64,000 bases of DNA from Insolitispirillum peregrinum (GTDB lineage: Bacteria; Pseudomonadota; Alphaproteobacteria; Rhodospirillales; Rhodospirillaceae), in NCBI RefSeq assembly GCF_900156605.1, contig NZ_FTOA01000003.1, positions 434,001-498,000 of the forward strand, given 5' to 3'. The number at the start of each line of letters is the position of its first letter. Position 1 is the first letter of the stretch. The notes below the pieces were generated by a model. It ran no database searches, had not been told where the DNA came from, and saw only the letters and a program-made list of their open reading frames with translations. Made by a program: the position numbers and the translations under genes. Positions 1 to 8,088 of this stretch are shown in pieces.

Positions 1-606
1 GGCTGGCGGTTCATGGACATGGGACGGCGCATTGAACGCAGTCTGCACTGTCTGGACCTGCTCGATGCCACCCAACTGGACGTGGACAGCCCGCTGCAGG
101 CGGCGCTGGAACTGGCGCTGGATGTGTCGGACAGCCAGATGACCTATCGCAGCCGCTATCTGGCCGCTCCCCGCTTTTTGCCGACGCTGGACCTGTTGCT
201 GGCCGACGAAACCAATCCGCGCTCGCTGGCCTTCCAGATTGCCCGCCTGATGGAGCACATGGAGGCGCTGGTTCCCCACCGCAACACGCCGGTGTTCACC
301 GCCGAACACCGGCTGGTGATTTCCCTGCAGGCAACGGTGCGGACGGTCTCCCTCGACCGGGTGCTGCTGCGCGGTCAGGACGGAGTGACCCTCAGCGCCC
401 TGACCGCCACCTTGCGTGATGACCTCTACCGGCTGGTTGATGCCCTCAGCCGCCGTTATTTTGTCCATGCTGCCGAACAGCGGCAACCACATCGCATCGC
501 CTTGCTGCGCCCGCTGCCATCCCGGCAGAATACCGCTGCCGATGATGAGGATGAGGCCGACGGGGGTGCTGTGCCGGGGCTTGCAAGCGTGTCAGGTGAA
601 CCATGA
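1..606 (+). CDS. alpha-E domain protein (DUF403), 5' end outside window
   Basis: The reading frame is open from base 1, so the gene begins before the window; an internal ATG at 13 is probably not the start. The visible 201 residues begin with a GWRFMDMGRRIERS-like stretch, typical of the alpha-E (DUF403) family of helical proteins. Family members are usually found in operons with a transglutaminase-like protease and a circularly permuted ATP-grasp protein, suggesting a peptide-ligation or modification pathway of unknown product. Here the stop codon overlaps the start of the transglutaminase-like gene (603), fitting that operon; the ATP-grasp partner would lie to the left. The biochemical role is not known. 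Confidence 0.85.
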   Translation, partial: GWRFMDMGRRIERSLHCLDLLDATQLDVDSPLQAALELALDVSDSQMTYRSRYLAAPRFLPTLDLLLADETNPRSLAFQIARLMEHMEALVPHRNTPVFTAEHRLVISLQATVRTVSLDRVLLRGQDGVTLSALTATLRDDLYRLVDALSRRYFVHAAEQRQPHRIALLRPLPSRQNTAADDEDEADGGAVPGLASVSGEP

Positions 607-1577
607 GCGTGACCTACACCGTGCGTCATCTGACGCGCTACACCTACAGCTATCCGGTGACCCTGTCGCACCACGCCGCCCACCTGTTGCCACGGGTGGC
701 CGATCGGCAGGTGTGCCACCTTGCCCGCCTGACCATCACCCCGCGCCCCAGCAGTCAGCGTCAGCGCAAGGACTTCTTCGGCAACCCGGTTTCGTTGTTT
801 TCGGTCGATCAGAGCCACGAAGAACTGACCGTCCTGAGCGAAAGCCGGATCACGGTGGACCCGCCGGAGCCTCCCGCAGCCGACAAGACGCTCCCGTGGG
901 AGCAGGTGGCCGCCCTGTTGGCGCACCCGATCCCGCGCGACGGGGAAAGCCTGCCGGTGGGGGTGGAGCAAGGGGTGGTGCTGGAGGCCACCCGCTACCT
1001 GTATGCCAGCCCGATGGTTCCTCTCTTGCCCGAGCTGGAAAGCTATGCCCGCCAGAGCTTTACCGCAGGCCGTCCGATTCTGGAGGCTGCCGTTGATCTG
1101 ACGCGACGGATTTTCCGTGATTTTGCCTATGACCCGGATGCCACCGACATCGCCACCCCGCTGGCGCATGTGATGGCCGAGCGGCGGGGGGTTTGTCAGG
1201 ACTTTGCCCATGTCCAGATTGGCGCCTTGCGCTCGCTGGGATTGGCGGCCCGCTATGTTTCGGGCTATCTGCTGACCGGCAATACCGTCGAGGCCAAAAA
1301 TGACGCTGCCGAGGCTCCGGCCCTGATCGGCAATGATGCCAGCCATGCCTGGGTGTCCCTGTGGAGTCCTGAAACCGGCTGGATTGATCTGGACCCGACC
1401 AACAACAAGATTGCCCTGCACGAGCACGTCGTGGTTGCGTGGGGACGGGATTTTGACGACATCAGCCCGATCAAGGGGGTGATGGTCGGCGGTGGCGACC
1501 ATGCGGTCAGCGTCGAGGTTGCCGTCTGCCCGGAGACAATCCCTGACCCGCTCCCGGAGCAAGGGGAAGAGTTGTAA
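603..1577 (+). CDS. transglutaminase-like cysteine protease family protein
   Basis: 324 residues. The N-terminal part fits the bacterial transglutaminase-like N domain (beta-rich), and the C-terminal part carries a papain-like transglutaminase core: catalytic Cys in RRGVCQDFAHV (near residue 200), His in SHAWVSLW (near 250) and Asp in WIDLDPTNN. The ATG overlaps the upstream stop (ATGA), so the two genes are translationally coupled. This is the usual partner of alpha-E proteins. The substrate is unknown; family members are thought to be cytoplasmic peptidases or amidases. The downstream gene (cheW) is separated by about 150 bases and is probably independent. Confidence 0.88.
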   Translation: MSVTYTVRHLTRYTYSYPVTLSHHAAHLLPRVADRQVCHLARLTITPRPSSQRQRKDFFGNPVSLFSVDQSHEELTVLSESRITVDPPEPPAADKTLPWEQVAALLAHPIPRDGESLPVGVEQGVVLEATRYLYASPMVPLLPELESYARQSFTAGRPILEAAVDLTRRIFRDFAYDPDATDIATPLAHVMAERRGVCQDFAHVQIGALRSLGLAARYVSGYLLTGNTVEAKNDAAEAPALIGNDASHAWVSLWSPETGWIDLDPTNNKIALHEHVVVAWGRDFDDISPIKGVMVGGGDHAVSVEVAVCPETIPDPLPEQGEEL

Positions 1578-1730
1578 ACGTTTGCGTGAGGAAAGGGTGG
1601 GCCGTTTATCCTTTCTCTCACAGGAAAGTGCTGGAATATCTGGTAATGTGGCCCCATTATAGCCACTGTTAAAGAGAAGCACCTGGCGAGGATGGCCGGG
1701 GAACGTGAAACTGGAGAGGATAGCGCTGAC

Positions 1731-2228
1731 ATGACTCCCGCAAGCCAAGGTCAACTGGTCGCCGTCAGCAATCGTGCGGTTGCCACTCAGGCCGATCAGG
1801 TCTTTGTGACCGTTTACGTTGAAGGCCAACTGTTTGGTATTCCGGTTGAGCGCGTGCAGGACATCCTGATCCCCGAGAAAATCGCCCGGATTCCGCTGGC
1901 CCCACCCGAAGTTGCCGGATCGATCAACCTGCGCGGTCGCATCGTGACCGTGATTGACGTGCGTACCCGCCTTGGTCTGAGCAAAAAGACCGAAAAGGGC
2001 AACATCATGTGCGTGACCGTCGAACAGGGGGCTGAACTGTATAGCCTGATGGTCGACAGCGTGGGGAACGTGCTGAACCTGCAGTTGCGCAACATTGAAC
2101 TGAACCCCTCGACCCTTGACCCGCGCTGGCGCGGCATTTCGGCCGGGGTGGTGCGTCTGCAGGAAGAACTGCTGATCGTTCTGGACGTTGATGCCTTCCT
2201 CAGCTTTGGCGAGCGCGAGGGGCGTTAA
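1731..2228 (+). CDS. cheW: CheW-like chemotaxis coupling protein
   Basis: 165 residues from the preferred start at 1731. CheW couples chemoreceptors to the histidine kinase CheA in the cytoplasmic signalling array. The whole protein is one CheW fold: an FVTVYVEGQLFGIPVERVQDIL-like first half and the conserved INLRGRIVTVIDVRTRLGL core. The ATG at 1731 has a purine-rich Shine-Dalgarno (GGAGAGGA, 1713-1720) at good spacing; an in-frame ATG at 1692 lacks one. The gene is solitary, with no cheA or cheY nearby, so it may serve a dispersed system, perhaps with the receptor at 42073-44097. A hairpin terminator follows directly. Confidence 0.92.
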   Translation: MTPASQGQLVAVSNRAVATQADQVFVTVYVEGQLFGIPVERVQDILIPEKIARIPLAPPEVAGSINLRGRIVTVIDVRTRLGLSKKTEKGNIMCVTVEQGAELYSLMVDSVGNVLNLQLRNIELNPSTLDPRWRGISAGVVRLQEELLIVLDVDAFLSFGEREGR

Positions 2229-2250
2229 GCCTGCTTTTGCTTCAATGAGG

Positions 2251-2290
2251 AAAGCCGCCGAAGAGAGTGTCTCCGGCGGCTTTCTTGTCT
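2251..2290 (+). terminator. rho-independent terminator after cheW
   Basis: A perfect 10-bp stem, AAAGCCGCCG (2251-2260) with CGGCGGCTTT (2274-2283), a 13-base loop and a short T-rich tail. It lies between the convergent cheW and cytochrome c' genes and could act for both. Confidence 0.75.
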
Positions 2291-2311
2291 GCAGGACAGT
2301 CCGTTACAGGA

Positions 2312-2752
2312 TTAGTCCTTCTTGAAGTCGTCGTGGCAGCCCTTGCAGGTCTTGCCCAGAGCGCCAACCTGCGCGCCAATGGCGGCGGTATCACCCGAGG
2401 CAACAACCTGAGCCAGCTTGTCGGCTTCGGTCTTCATCGCCTTGGCATCGGTTTCAAACTCGGCCCACTTGCTCCAGATGGCATCCTTGGCTTCGGACTT
2501 GCCACCGGTGGCCTTTTCCTTGAATGCTGCCGGGGTCAGCGCGGCAACGGCGGCCAGGCCCTGGGCGTGCACCAGCAACTCGTCCTTGTTGGTGACTTCA
2601 CCCTTCAGGATCGGAACGATCGAGTGCATGTGGCCACCGATGATTTCCATGTTGGCCTGACGGTATTTCACCGCCGCATCGTTGGCCTGGGCCAGGCTGG
2701 TTGCCGACAGCAGGGCAGCCGCAGCAACAAAGGCGATCTTCAAAGTCCGCAT
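2312..2752 (-). CDS. cytochrome c' (class II c-type cytochrome)
   Basis: 146 residues. A signal peptide ends near SLAQA-ND, followed by a four-helix cytochrome with the single haem-binding motif CKGCH six residues before the C-terminus, the class II arrangement. RQANM near the mature N-terminus is where haem-face residues of this family lie. Cytochromes c' are periplasmic high-spin haem proteins that bind NO and are linked to nitrosative stress tolerance in purple and denitrifying bacteria. The start is the ATG at 2752, with AAGGA about 10 bases upstream; a TTG one codon earlier is less likely. Confidence 0.9.
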   Translation of the reverse strand: MRTLKIAFVAAAALLSATSLAQANDAAVKYRQANMEIIGGHMHSIVPILKGEVTNKDELLVHAQGLAAVAALTPAAFKEKATGGKSEAKDAIWSKWAEFETDAKAMKTEADKLAQVVASGDTAAIGAQVGALGKTCKGCHDDFKKD

Positions 2753-3188
2753 CAATAGAATCCTTCTTGCGAAGATGGGGAAACAGAAGCAGGCGAGGCT
2801 GAATGAGGAAGCTCCCCCACAGGGTCAGGGCCTGACTTCCCCGACCTTACCTATACCGCACCTGCACTATGGACGTGTTCTCGTCCATAACAACCATATC
2901 CGGGATAAAAACGGTGATCACGAGACCGTGAACACCGTTTTTATATATCATGCAATCATGATGAATGCAGGCTGAATGCGGTTTTCCGGTTGTGACAGTT
3001 CCAGGAAAAAAGCCATGCTGTTGTTTTTGTTTTCTTAAATATTTCTGATCCTCTGGAATGGGGGGTAGCCGCTCCCCATAGATATGGATATGACAGCGGA
3101 ACTTTGGCGGGGATTGCCCCGCTCATCAACAACAACAGACGGTAACAGGGGGCAGGTGTGCTGCCTCTGCGAGCCGCGTGGAGACGCT
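2753..3188. other. intergenic region between cytochrome c' and LOG gene
   Basis: About 435 bases without a convincing gene, AT-rich in the middle (2890-3060). It must hold the divergent promoters of the cytochrome c' gene and the LOG-family gene. A hairpin lies at 2907-2942 (separate entry). Open frames here lack ribosome sites and family features. Confidence 0.5.
2907..2942. terminator. hairpin with A-run and T-run, terminator-like
   Basis: A perfect 10-bp inverted repeat, AAAAACGGTG (2907-2916) and CACCGTTTTT (2933-2942), with a 16-base loop. The A-rich and T-rich flanks make it look like a bidirectional terminator, but it sits between divergent genes, so it could instead be a regulatory hairpin or end a small unannotated transcript. 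Confidence 0.4.
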
Positions 3189-3779
3189 ATGATGACGAGT
3201 ATTCAATCCCTGTGTGTATTTTGTGGTGCCTCGCAGGGGAACGATCCGGTGTTCATGGAAGCCGGGCGTGCCTTGGGACGATTGATGGCGGCGGCGAATG
3301 TGCAGCTGGTGTTCGGTGCCGGGGGCAGCGGTGTGATGGGGGCGGTCAGTGCGGGCTGTCTGGAAGCCGGTGGCCGCGCTGTCGGCATCATCCCGCAGCA
3401 TCTGGTCGAGGTCGAAGCCGCCCTGCCGGGCCTGACCGAGCTGATCGTGGTGCCGGACATGCACACCCGCAAGCGGATGATGTTTGAACGCTCCGATGCT
3501 TTTTGCGTCCTTCCGGGCGGATTTGGCACGATGGATGAAACCTTTGAGATCCTGACCTGGAAGCAACTGTCTTTGCACGAAAAGCCGGTGATCCTGTGTA
3601 ACGTCAAGGAGTACTGGAAGCCGTTCGTGCAGTTTGCCGAATCGATGCTGTCGCACAGCTTCATCCGCCAACGCAACATGGAGCTGTTTACCGTGGTGGA
3701 CGGGGTAGAGGACGTGCTGGCCGCCGCAAATCGCACCGTGGTTGCCGAGGCGGCCCCGGCGGCGTCTGCGCTGTTCTAA
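3189..3779 (+). CDS. LOG family protein (TIGR00730), cytokinin-riboside phosphoribohydrolase-like
   Basis: 196 residues. The Rossmann-type fold starts at SLCVFCGASQG and contains the two family signatures: GGSGVMGAVSAG-type glycine-rich loop near residue 45 and PGGFGTMDETFEIL near residue 110 (PGGxGTxxE). LOG proteins release the free base from nucleoside 5'-monophosphates such as cytokinin ribotides; most bacterial members have no proven physiological role. The start at 3189 (or ATG 3192) follows GGAG; the longer frame from 3084 has no family similarity in its first 35 residues. The gene stands alone between two putative terminators. Confidence 0.88.
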   Translation: MMTSIQSLCVFCGASQGNDPVFMEAGRALGRLMAAANVQLVFGAGGSGVMGAVSAGCLEAGGRAVGIIPQHLVEVEAALPGLTELIVVPDMHTRKRMMFERSDAFCVLPGGFGTMDETFEILTWKQLSLHEKPVILCNVKEYWKPFVQFAESMLSHSFIRQRNMELFTVVDGVEDVLAAANRTVVAEAAPAASALF

Positions 3780-3808
3780 TCCTTTACAACATAAAGGATA
3801 TTTTGTTT
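3779..3808 (+). terminator. weak terminator after LOG gene
   Basis: ATCCTTT (3779-3785) pairs with AAAGGAT (3793-3799), followed by a T-rich stretch (ATTTTGTTTT). The stem is short and AT-rich and overlaps the end of the stop codon, so this is moderate evidence. Confidence 0.45.
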
Positions 3809-3989
3809 TCGGGGCGTTCGCAGGCTGGTGCCGCGGGCGCCCCGTCCGTTTGGGCAGGGAAAAAACCACCCATTCCATTCTTGCACTGGCAGCATGCGCG
3901 CACTATGGTCCTGCGTCCGCGGCCGCATGGGCGCAATGGGGCGCACCCCACCGGACGGTGTATTCGTCAGACTCAGATAGGGTGAAATT

Positions 3990-5207
3990 ATGAGCAAGAT
4001 CAAAGTTGCGAAGCCGCTGGTGGAGCTTGATGGCGACGAGATGACCCGCATCATCTGGAGCTTCATCAAGGACAAGCTGATCCTGCCCTACCTGGATGTT
4101 GATCTGAAGTACTATGATCTCAGCGTCGAAAAGCGCGACGAGACCAATGACCAGATCACCATCGATGCCGCCAACGCCATCAAGGAATTCGGCGTCGGCG
4201 TGAAGTGCGCCACCATTACCCCCGATGAACAGCGCGTCGAAGAATTCAGCCTGAAGAAGATGTGGAAGTCGCCGAACGGCACCATCCGCAACATTCTGGA
4301 CGGCACCGTGTTCCGCGAGCCGATCATCTGCAAGAACGTGCCGCGCTATGTGCCGGGCTGGACCCAGCCGATCGTGATCGGCCGCCATGCCTTTGGTGAC
4401 CAGTACCGCGCCACCGACTTCAAGGTGCCGGGCAAAGGCACCCTGACCATGAAGTACACCCCGGATGACGGCGGTGAACCGGTCGAATACGAAGTGTTCA
4501 AGTTCCCGTCTGCCGGTGTGGCGATGGGGATGTACAACCTGGATGAATCGATCCGTGGTTTTGCGCGCGCCTGCTTCAACTATGGCCTGCTGCGCAACTG
4601 GCCGGTCTACCTGTCGACCAAGAACACCATCCTGAAGGCCTATGACGGTCGTTTCAAGGACGTGTTCCAGGAAACCTTCGACGCTGAATTCGCTGATGAA
4701 TTCAAGGCTCGTGGCATCGTCTACGAACACCGTCTGATCGACGACATGGTTGCCTGCTGCATGAAGTGGTCGGGTGGCTTTGTGTGGGCCTGCAAGAACT
4801 ACGACGGCGACGTGCAGTCTGACACCGTTGCTCAGGGCTTTGGCTCACTGGGTCTGATGACCTCGGTGCTGATGACCCCCGACGGGAAGACTGTCGAAGC
4901 CGAAGCCGCCCACGGCACCGTGACCCGCCACTACCGCCTGCACCAGCAGGGCAAGGAAACCTCGACCAACCCGATTGCGTCGATCTTTGCCTGGACCCGT
5001 GGCCTGAAGTTCCGTGGTGAATTCGACGATACCCCGGACGTGGTGAAGTTCGCCGAAACCCTGGAAGCCGTCTGCATCGAAGCCGTCGAAGACGGCAAGA
5101 TGACCAAGGACCTGGCGATCCTGATCGGCCCGGATCAGCCGTGGATGACCACCACCAAGTTCCTCGAAGAACTCGATGGTCGTCTGCGCGCCAAGATGGG
5201 CCTGTAA
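3990..5207 (+). CDS. icd: isocitrate dehydrogenase (NADP+)
   Basis: 405 residues. The enzyme oxidatively decarboxylates isocitrate to 2-oxoglutarate in the TCA cycle and makes NADPH. The sequence is of the eukaryote-like homodimeric type common in alphaproteobacteria: [14 protein letters not shown] at the N-terminus, SPNGTIRN (substrate binding), [35 protein letters not shown], and [11 protein letters not shown] (NADP site). The length is that of the family. No operon partner is seen; a strong terminator follows. About 190 bases upstream are free for its promoter. Confidence 0.97.
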   Translation: MSKIKVAKPLVELDGDEMTRIIWSFIKDKLILPYLDVDLKYYDLSVEKRDETNDQITIDAANAIKEFGVGVKCATITPDEQRVEEFSLKKMWKSPNGTIRNILDGTVFREPIICKNVPRYVPGWTQPIVIGRHAFGDQYRATDFKVPGKGTLTMKYTPDDGGEPVEYEVFKFPSAGVAMGMYNLDESIRGFARACFNYGLLRNWPVYLSTKNTILKAYDGRFKDVFQETFDAEFADEFKARGIVYEHRLIDDMVACCMKWSGGFVWACKNYDGDVQSDTVAQGFGSLGLMTSVLMTPDGKTVEAEAAHGTVTRHYRLHQQGKETSTNPIASIFAWTRGLKFRGEFDDTPDVVKFAETLEAVCIEAVEDGKMTKDLAILIGPDQPWMTTTKFLEELDGRLRAKMGL

Positions 5208-5242
5208 GACCACACGACAGTCGCGCTCGCGTGACCGTGACG

Positions 5243-5277
5243 AAAAACCCGCCAGAGTCTTCTGGCGGGTTTTTTGT
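5243..5277 (+). terminator. strong rho-independent terminator after icd
   Basis: A perfect 14-bp stem (5243-5256 with 5261-5274), a 4-base loop GTCT and a run of six T. The A-run on the left arm means it could also work in the other direction. Confidence 0.92.
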
Positions 5278-5327
5278 TGCCGTGAAATGATCGGGCAGAA
5301 TGATACCCGAGCAAACAGGATGGGCCT

Positions 5328-5939
5328 ATGTGGTGGAAAATACTGGCTGGTGCGATCACGGCGATGATGGTGCTGGTGGGGGCCGAGGCCGAAGCCCGGC
5401 AGGTTGTGGGAACGGTGGACCGGATTCAGGGTACCGCCAGTGCCTTGTATAACGCTGAAGAGCGTCCATTGGCTGTTGGGGCCGAGGTCTATCAGGACGA
5501 CGCCCTGAACACCGGGGCCGATGCCCGGCTTCAGGTCACCCTGATCGATGGCAGCCAGCTGACGCTGGGGGAAAATGCCGGGATGCTGGTGTCTGACCTG
5601 ATTGTGGCCCCCGATGCCCGCCCGCGCGGGCCGGTGATGAGCCTGCTGAAGGGTGTCTTTGCCCTGTCGGCGGCCAGGACCACAGGCGCGGAGATCAAAA
5701 CCCCGGTGGCGACGATTGGTATCCGTGGCACGCAATTGTGGGGCGGCCCGCTGGCCGGGGCGCTGGATGTGCTGCTGCTGGAAGGCAAAATTGATGTGAC
5801 CACCCCCGCCGGGCAGGTGGTGCTGGATCAGCCGGGGCAGGGAACGGTGATCGCCAGCGCCGGAGAGGCTCCGGGGGCCGTCGGCGTCTGGTCGCAGGAA
5901 AAGGTGGCGTGGGCGGTTGCCACGGTCAGCTTCCGGTAA
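5328..5939 (+). CDS. FecR-domain secreted protein
   Basis: 203 residues. A signal peptide (hydrophobic residues 4-19) ends around AEA/EAR. The mature protein is a FecR-type beta domain: VGTVDRIQGTA, LNTGADARLQVTLIDGSQLTLGENA, LLKGVFAL and TPVATIGIRGT, the pattern of the FecR family. Stand-alone secreted FecR proteins lack the anti-sigma helical domain of true FecR, so iron regulation is not implied; a periplasmic or surface role is more likely. No sigma factor or TonB receptor gene adjoins it. Function unknown. Confidence 0.8.
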   Translation: MWWKILAGAITAMMVLVGAEAEARQVVGTVDRIQGTASALYNAEERPLAVGAEVYQDDALNTGADARLQVTLIDGSQLTLGENAGMLVSDLIVAPDARPRGPVMSLLKGVFALSAARTTGAEIKTPVATIGIRGTQLWGGPLAGALDVLLLEGKIDVTTPAGQVVLDQPGQGTVIASAGEAPGAVGVWSQEKVAWAVATVSFR

Positions 5940-6024
5940 CGCTTCGGAGGCCGGATTTGCTTTACGATGGGCTGCATCCTCATGGTATGGTGCAGCCCAT
6001 TGTCTTTTCTCCCGGAGATAGCCG

Positions 6025-7194
6025 TTGTCCCTGTCTGCATCCCCTTCGCCGACCAGCACGATACTGTCCCTGACGGCGGTTGTGGTGGCCGTCACCGAGG
6101 AGGTGCCGCGCATTCTGGTGGCACGGCGGATGCAGCATGATCTGGCCACCCCGGCCCAGCAAGGGGTGCCGGTGATGCCAGAGCATTGTGCGAAAAGTGG
6201 AAACCGGTTTTCGCAACAACAATGCGACAGAACAAAAAGTTGGAGCAGCGTGCCTACGTCCGATTTAACGCACGCTGCTCTAGCCGGTGACAGCCCGGAA
6301 GCCTTGCCCTATGGCCCCTTTGACCCGCTGCGCCATCGCACGCTGGACCATGGCTGTCGGCAATGGCTGGAGGAACAGACCGGCCTCAGCCTGCGCTTTC
6401 TGGAACAGCTTTACACCTTTGGCAGCCAGAACCGTGACCCGCGTGAACTGTTCGGCGGGCCACGGGTGGTATCGGTTGCCTATCTGGGGCTGACGCAGGA
6501 AGCCCCGGTGGAAGGCTCGGGAGATGCCACCTGGCGCGACTGGTACGGCTTTCTGCCGTGGGAGGACTGGCGCAACGGTCGTCCGGCGGTGATGGATACG
6601 GTGATCCGTCCTCACCTGCGGGCATGGGTCGATCAGGCACCGGATGTGGAACACCGGCAACGGCGGCAGGGACGGGTCGAGGCCGCCTTTGGGGTCGATC
6701 CGGCCTCCGGGCTTGATCCGGTGCGCTCGCTGGACCGTTATGAATTGCTGTACGAGGCCCGTCTGGTCCCCGAGGCTTTGCGCGACGAGGTGGAACAGGC
6801 GCGCGCCGCCAACCTGCTGCCTCCCGCCCCTGATCCGGTGCGGATGGTGGCGGCGTCGCATCTGGGGCATCCCTTGAGTGTTGATAATCGCCGGATTCTG
6901 GCCAGTGCGCTGGGGCGGTTGCGCGGCAAGCTGGCTTACCGTCCGGTGGTGTTTGACCTGCTGCCGGCGACCTTCACCCTGTTGCAGTTGCAGCGGGTGG
7001 TCGAAGCCCTGTTCGGAACCTGTCTGCACAAGCAGAATTTCCGCCGCACCATCACCAACATGGATCTGGTCGAACCAACCGGCAGTCAGGAAACCACCGG
7101 TCGCGGTCGCCCGGCCGAGCTGTACCGCTTCCGCCGCGAGGCCCTGCTGGAGCGGCGCACGGTTGGGATCGGTGTGCCGATGGCGCAGGGCTGA
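6025..7194 (+). CDS. NUDIX-hydrolase-like protein with in-frame repeat insertion
   Basis: 389 residues with a TTG start (GGAG 7-8 bases upstream). The first 50 residues (SLTAVVVAVTEEVPRILVARR) are the first strands of a NUDIX fold; after an interruption at residues 53-86 the fold resumes, with a degenerate NUDIX box around CRQWLEEQTGL and then LEQLYTFGSQNRDP. The C-terminal half (LPATFTLLQLQRVVEALFG, FRRTITNM, GRGRPAELYRF) resembles the winged-helix domain of NrtR-like NUDIX regulators of NAD metabolism, so a transcription regulator is more likely than a hydrolase. Residues 53-86 are encoded exactly by a dispersed palindromic repeat (6181-6282) and have no place in the family. Confidence 0.75.
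   Translation: MSLSASPSPTSTILSLTAVVVAVTEEVPRILVARRMQHDLATPAQQGVPVMPEHCAKSGNRFSQQQCDRTKSWSSVPTSDLTHAALAGDSPEALPYGPFDPLRHRTLDHGCRQWLEEQTGLSLRFLEQLYTFGSQNRDPRELFGGPRVVSVAYLGLTQEAPVEGSGDATWRDWYGFLPWEDWRNGRPAVMDTVIRPHLRAWVDQAPDVEHRQRRQGRVEAAFGVDPASGLDPVRSLDRYELLYEARLVPEALRDEVEQARAANLLPPAPDPVRMVAASHLGHPLSVDNRRILASALGRLRGKLAYRPVVFDLLPATFTLLQLQRVVEALFGTCLHKQNFRRTITNMDLVEPTGSQETTGRGRPAELYRFRREALLERRTVGIGVPMAQG
6181..6282 (+). repeat. R1 palindromic repeat inside a coding sequence
   Basis: 102 bases, that is 34 codons. First hairpin: GCATTGT (6183-6189) with ACAATGC (6219-6225), with inner GCGAAAA/TTTTCGC pairing. Second hairpin: GAGCAGCGTGC (6243-6253) with GCACGCTGCTC (6270-6280). The same element occurs outside genes at 21821-21980 and, reversed, at 30784-30888. 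Similar short hairpin repeats with an AAAACCGGTT core are known in alphaproteobacterial genomes. Confidence 0.9.
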
Positions 7195-7199
7195 AGCCG

Positions 7200-7282
7200 T
7201 GAGCGCAAAAGCGGAACCACTTTTGCGCAAAATCACTGCGATAAAACAAAAGCCTAGACCAGCGTGCCTGCCTCAGGTCACG
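7200..7282. repeat. degenerate R1-like hairpin next to R2
   Basis: GCGCAAAAG (7203-7211) pairs with CTTTTGCGC (7220-7228), flanked by GTGA and TCAC. The rest (AAACAAAAGCCTAGACCAGCGTGCCTGC) recalls the spacer and second hairpin of R1 in decayed form. Related fragments are seen near 18721 and 39236. It ends where R2 begins. Confidence 0.55.
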
Positions 7283-7453
7283 GTATACGACAGTTTGAAA
7301 ACAAGGGCGGGCTGCCGCCCGGACCTGCTCTGGGCCTGAGGCCCCGAACCCCTATTTTTTCTTTTATAATCAAAGGAATGGAGTCTGGGGTCGACTGGCC
7401 CCAGCGAGGTGTGGAGCAGCGCTTCACGCCCTTGCCTCCTTACTGTCCTGTAA
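7283..7453 (+). repeat. R2 element, copy a (171 bp, terminal inverted repeats)
   Basis: Left end GTATACGACAG (7283-7293), right end CTGTCCTGTAA (7443-7453), degenerate inverted repeats of each other. The interior matches copies b and c: a GGGCCTGAGGCCCC palindrome, a T-rich stretch, an AATCAAAGGAATGGAGTCTGG segment, CCCCAGCGAGGTGTGGAGC and more short palindromes. No coding capacity is apparent. The length equals that of copy b. Confidence 0.75.
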
Positions 7454-7480
7454 ACCACGCTCACAGTTCTGTCGTGACGG

Positions 7481-7933
7481 TTATTCCGCGACAGGCACGC
7501 TGGCAAGACCGTCTTCGACCAGCACCATCCATGGCAGGCACAACAGAACATCCCGGCTGATGTGGGCCAGCAGTGCGACGCCGTTGACCGGCGGGGGCGG
7601 TGCGGAGCGTTGTTCGAGGTCGATCTCGCCGGTTCGGCGAATGACCAGCCCGATCTGCTGGCTGCGGGCCTGCCGGACGATAGTGCGGATCAAGGCCCGG
7701 ATTTTCTTGTCTTTGGGCAACAGGCCGAGGCGATGATGGATCACCAGCCCACTGCGGGCCGAGCGTTCGTAAAACCGGCAAGAATAGCTGCGCTGCTGAT
7801 GCTGAAAGGAAAAGTCCAGTGGTCCGACCATTCGACGGCGGGCCAGATTGCCTTTGGCATCAAGAGACAGGGACTTGAGGCTGATCTGGGTACGCGACGG
7901 AAGGGAGACGGGATCGACGAGCTCGGACGACAC
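7481..7933 (-). CDS. hypothetical protein, 150 residues
   Basis: I do not recognise this protein. It begins at a GTG with a good ribosome site (AAGGGAG, 7 bases away). It is rich in Arg and Ser, with no signal peptide or membrane helix. Segments such as ISLKSLSLDAKGNLARRRMVGPL and RFYERSARSGLVIH suggest a beta-containing fold; KDKKIRALIRTIVRQARSQQ would be an amphipathic helix. Codon use is like its neighbours, which supports a real gene. It lies between an R2 repeat and the polysaccharide locus and is transcribed towards the repeat. Confidence 0.55.
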   Translation of the reverse strand: MSSELVDPVSLPSRTQISLKSLSLDAKGNLARRRMVGPLDFSFQHQQRSYSCRFYERSARSGLVIHHRLGLLPKDKKIRALIRTIVRQARSQQIGLVIRRTGEIDLEQRSAPPPPVNGVALLAHISRDVLLCLPWMVLVEDGLASVPVAE

Positions 7934-8088
7934 GCAACAACTCCCTTTAATACGATGAGCAAGAAAATATTTCTGCCAAATATGGCCCCACAGACCGGAT
8001 CTGTCTGCAAGCAGTCAGAATGATACAGGTCTATGGCTGGCGGGCAAGAAAAAGCTCGGAAGAGGGGGGCTGCATCACTGAATGATCG

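Noticed and set aside
456-1829. 457-residue minus-strand frame over the transglutaminase-like gene
   Set aside because: Antisense to two conserved genes; no ribosome site or family features.
7264-7560. Small plus-strand open frames over the R2 repeat
   Set aside because: They translate the palindromes of R2; the same frames are broken in other copies, so they are not genes.
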